Below are positions 5,407 to 6,066 of a stretch of 6,066 nt of DNA, one piece after another. How positions within the stretch are numbered: the stretch's first letter is position 1; every line of letters starts with the position of its first letter. Made by a program: the position numbers and the translations under genes. The DNA is taken from assembly GCA_021203945.1 (NCBI GenBank), contig JAJQAF010000305.1, positions 1 to 6,066 on the forward strand, read 5' to 3'. A model generated the notes under the pieces. The model saw nothing but the letters and a program-made list of their open reading frames with translations. It was not told the origin of the DNA and searched no databases. The stretch comes from Campylobacter sp. GTDB taxonomy: Bacteria; Campylobacterota; Campylobacteria; Campylobacterales; Campylobacteraceae.

Positions 5407-5994
5407 ATGGTATTTGAGAAAATTAAACATCTTGTATCTCAAGCGGACATCGCAAAGCTAAGCAAACAGCTAGGTTACGTAAGAGAGCGAAATTTCGCAA
5501 TGGGGCTTTATCGTCTAAATTTAGCAACCGATTTGGCTGATTTTTTACAGCGCGGGCATTTTGATTGGTGCCATAGCTCGCAAACGCTTATATTTGCTCT
5601 TGCAAGGCTATATAAGCTGGACATTACGCACGAGTTGCAAGACGCACTTACCCTAAACGACGAAAGACGTAAATTAGCCAACGCCTACATCTACATCGAT
5701 ACTAATTTTAAGCACACGTCCGAGCCTATACACGTTCTGTCTGTGGCTCAGGGATACCGATATATCGGATTAAAACCCATAGTTGATGAGCTTTGCTTTA
5801 AGAGTTTGCAGGAACGATTGGAGATAATAGGCAAGGTTGTTAAACTTCACTTTGAGCAAACAAAAACTTTGCCGATTTTTGGCGAGATAACAGGCTATAA
5901 GGCTTGTTTTTGCGGTGAAGCCTACTCCTTTGATACGCACGGCGAACTTAGCGATAAGGAGATATTTGAAAAGGTGGCGACATTGAGAATTTAA
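5407..5994 (+). CDS. Conserved-looking hypothetical protein, 195 residues, function unknown
   Basis: I do not recognise an assigned function. The frame has a good ribosome binding site (AAAGGA at 5394-5399, 7 bases before the ATG), normal codon use and its own terminator, so it is a real gene. It is soluble with no signal peptide or membrane segment. Visible parts: a helical N-terminus with a possible helix-turn-helix-like stretch (about 11-25, S-Q-A-D-I-A-K-L-S-K-Q-L-G-Y); a helical middle to about residue 86; a strand-rich part with I95-Y-I-D-T-N-F-K and P107-I-H-V-L (about 92-121); and a C-terminal part with I158-F-G-E-I and C167-F-C169-G (about 156-180). Four cysteines (55, 130, 167, 169) could bind metal but do not form a classical zinc motif. 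It follows the WYL regulator by 147 bases in the same direction, with a probable own promoter, so it may not belong to the nuclease module. Confidence 0.8.
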   Translation: MVFEKIKHLVSQADIAKLSKQLGYVRERNFAMGLYRLNLATDLADFLQRGHFDWCHSSQTLIFALARLYKLDITHELQDALTLNDERRKLANAYIYIDTNFKHTSEPIHVLSVAQGYRYIGLKPIVDELCFKSLQERLEIIGKVVKLHFEQTKTLPIFGEITGYKACFCGEAYSFDTHGELSDKEIFEKVATLRI

Positions 5995-6024
5995 AATTTA
6001 AAGCCCAAAATGGGCTTTAAATTT
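5994..6024. terminator. Bidirectional intrinsic terminator
   Basis: A perfect 14-bp stem, AAATTTAAAGCCCA (5994-6007) and TGGGCTTTAAATTT (6011-6024), with a 3-base AAA loop. The GC-rich core AGCCCA/TGGGCT is followed by a CTTTAAATTT tail, and the symmetry gives the same tail on the minus strand. It starts at the last base of the stop codon of the 195-residue gene and ends 2 bases before a candidate stop codon of a convergent gene. Confidence 0.85.
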
Positions 6025-6026
6025 GA

Positions 6027-6066
6027 TCATTGTATGTAGTTGTAAAGATTTCTTATAAGACGAGGA
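6027..6066 (-). CDS. Candidate C-terminal end of a convergent gene (cut by window edge)
   Basis: On the minus strand one frame reads 12 codons from the right edge (P-R-L-I-R-N-L-Y-N-Y-I-Q) to TGA at 6029-6027. The stop sits 2 bases outside the symmetrical terminator, just as the facing gene ends at its other side, which is what a convergent gene pair would look like. Twelve codons are too few to identify a product, and an open stretch this short can occur by chance. Confidence 0.35.
   Translation of the reverse strand, partial: PRLIRNLYNYIQ

Noticed and set aside
1..6066. CRISPR array, transfer RNA or insertion-sequence ends
   Set aside because: The Cas4-like domain prompted a check, but no regularly spaced repeats, no tRNA-like cloverleaf and no transposase or terminal repeats were found.

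Overview
The window looks like part of a Campylobacter chromosome (Campylobacterota), probably one of the non-thermophilic species. This is inferred from the Rieske-cytochrome b pair of campylobacterial type, the moderately AT-rich sequence with many AAATTTA/TATAAT motifs, strong AAGGA-type ribosome binding sites, and promoters with a clear -10 box but no clear -35 box. The species cannot be fixed from the sequence alone.

Left part (1-1252, minus strand): the start of the quinol:cytochrome c oxidoreductase (bc complex) operon. petA (Rieske iron-sulfur subunit, complete, Tat-exported) is followed after 9 bases by petB (cytochrome b, first 246 codons, running off the left edge). A cytochrome c subunit gene (petC) would be expected beyond the edge. 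The Rieske protein lacks both hydrogen-bonding residues that raise cluster potential, which fits a menaquinol-using enzyme.

Middle (1253-1511): a divergent intergenic region with a TATAAT box on each strand, one for petA and one for the rightward genes.

Right part (1512-5994, plus strand): four genes in one direction. (i) A 483-residue DUF2779-type protein with a Cas4/RecB-like PD-(D/E)XK nuclease with cysteine cluster, followed by a DEDD/DnaQ-like exonuclease fold. (ii) A 420-residue PDDEXK_4-type nuclease whose front half has ordinary composition while its back half is much more AT-rich. (iii) A 305-residue HTH-WYL transcription regulator preceded by a perfect 11-bp inverted repeat. (iv) A 195-residue protein of unknown function with its own probable promoter. 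A perfect 14-bp-stem terminator closes the run, and a likely convergent gene end lies just beyond it.

Nuclease-nuclease-WYL is an arrangement reminiscent of regulated anti-phage or DNA-processing modules. I regard genes (i)-(iii) as a candidate accessory module inserted next to a core respiratory operon. Its function is inference: no transposase, integrase, tRNA attachment site, CRISPR array or methyltransferase is visible in the window.
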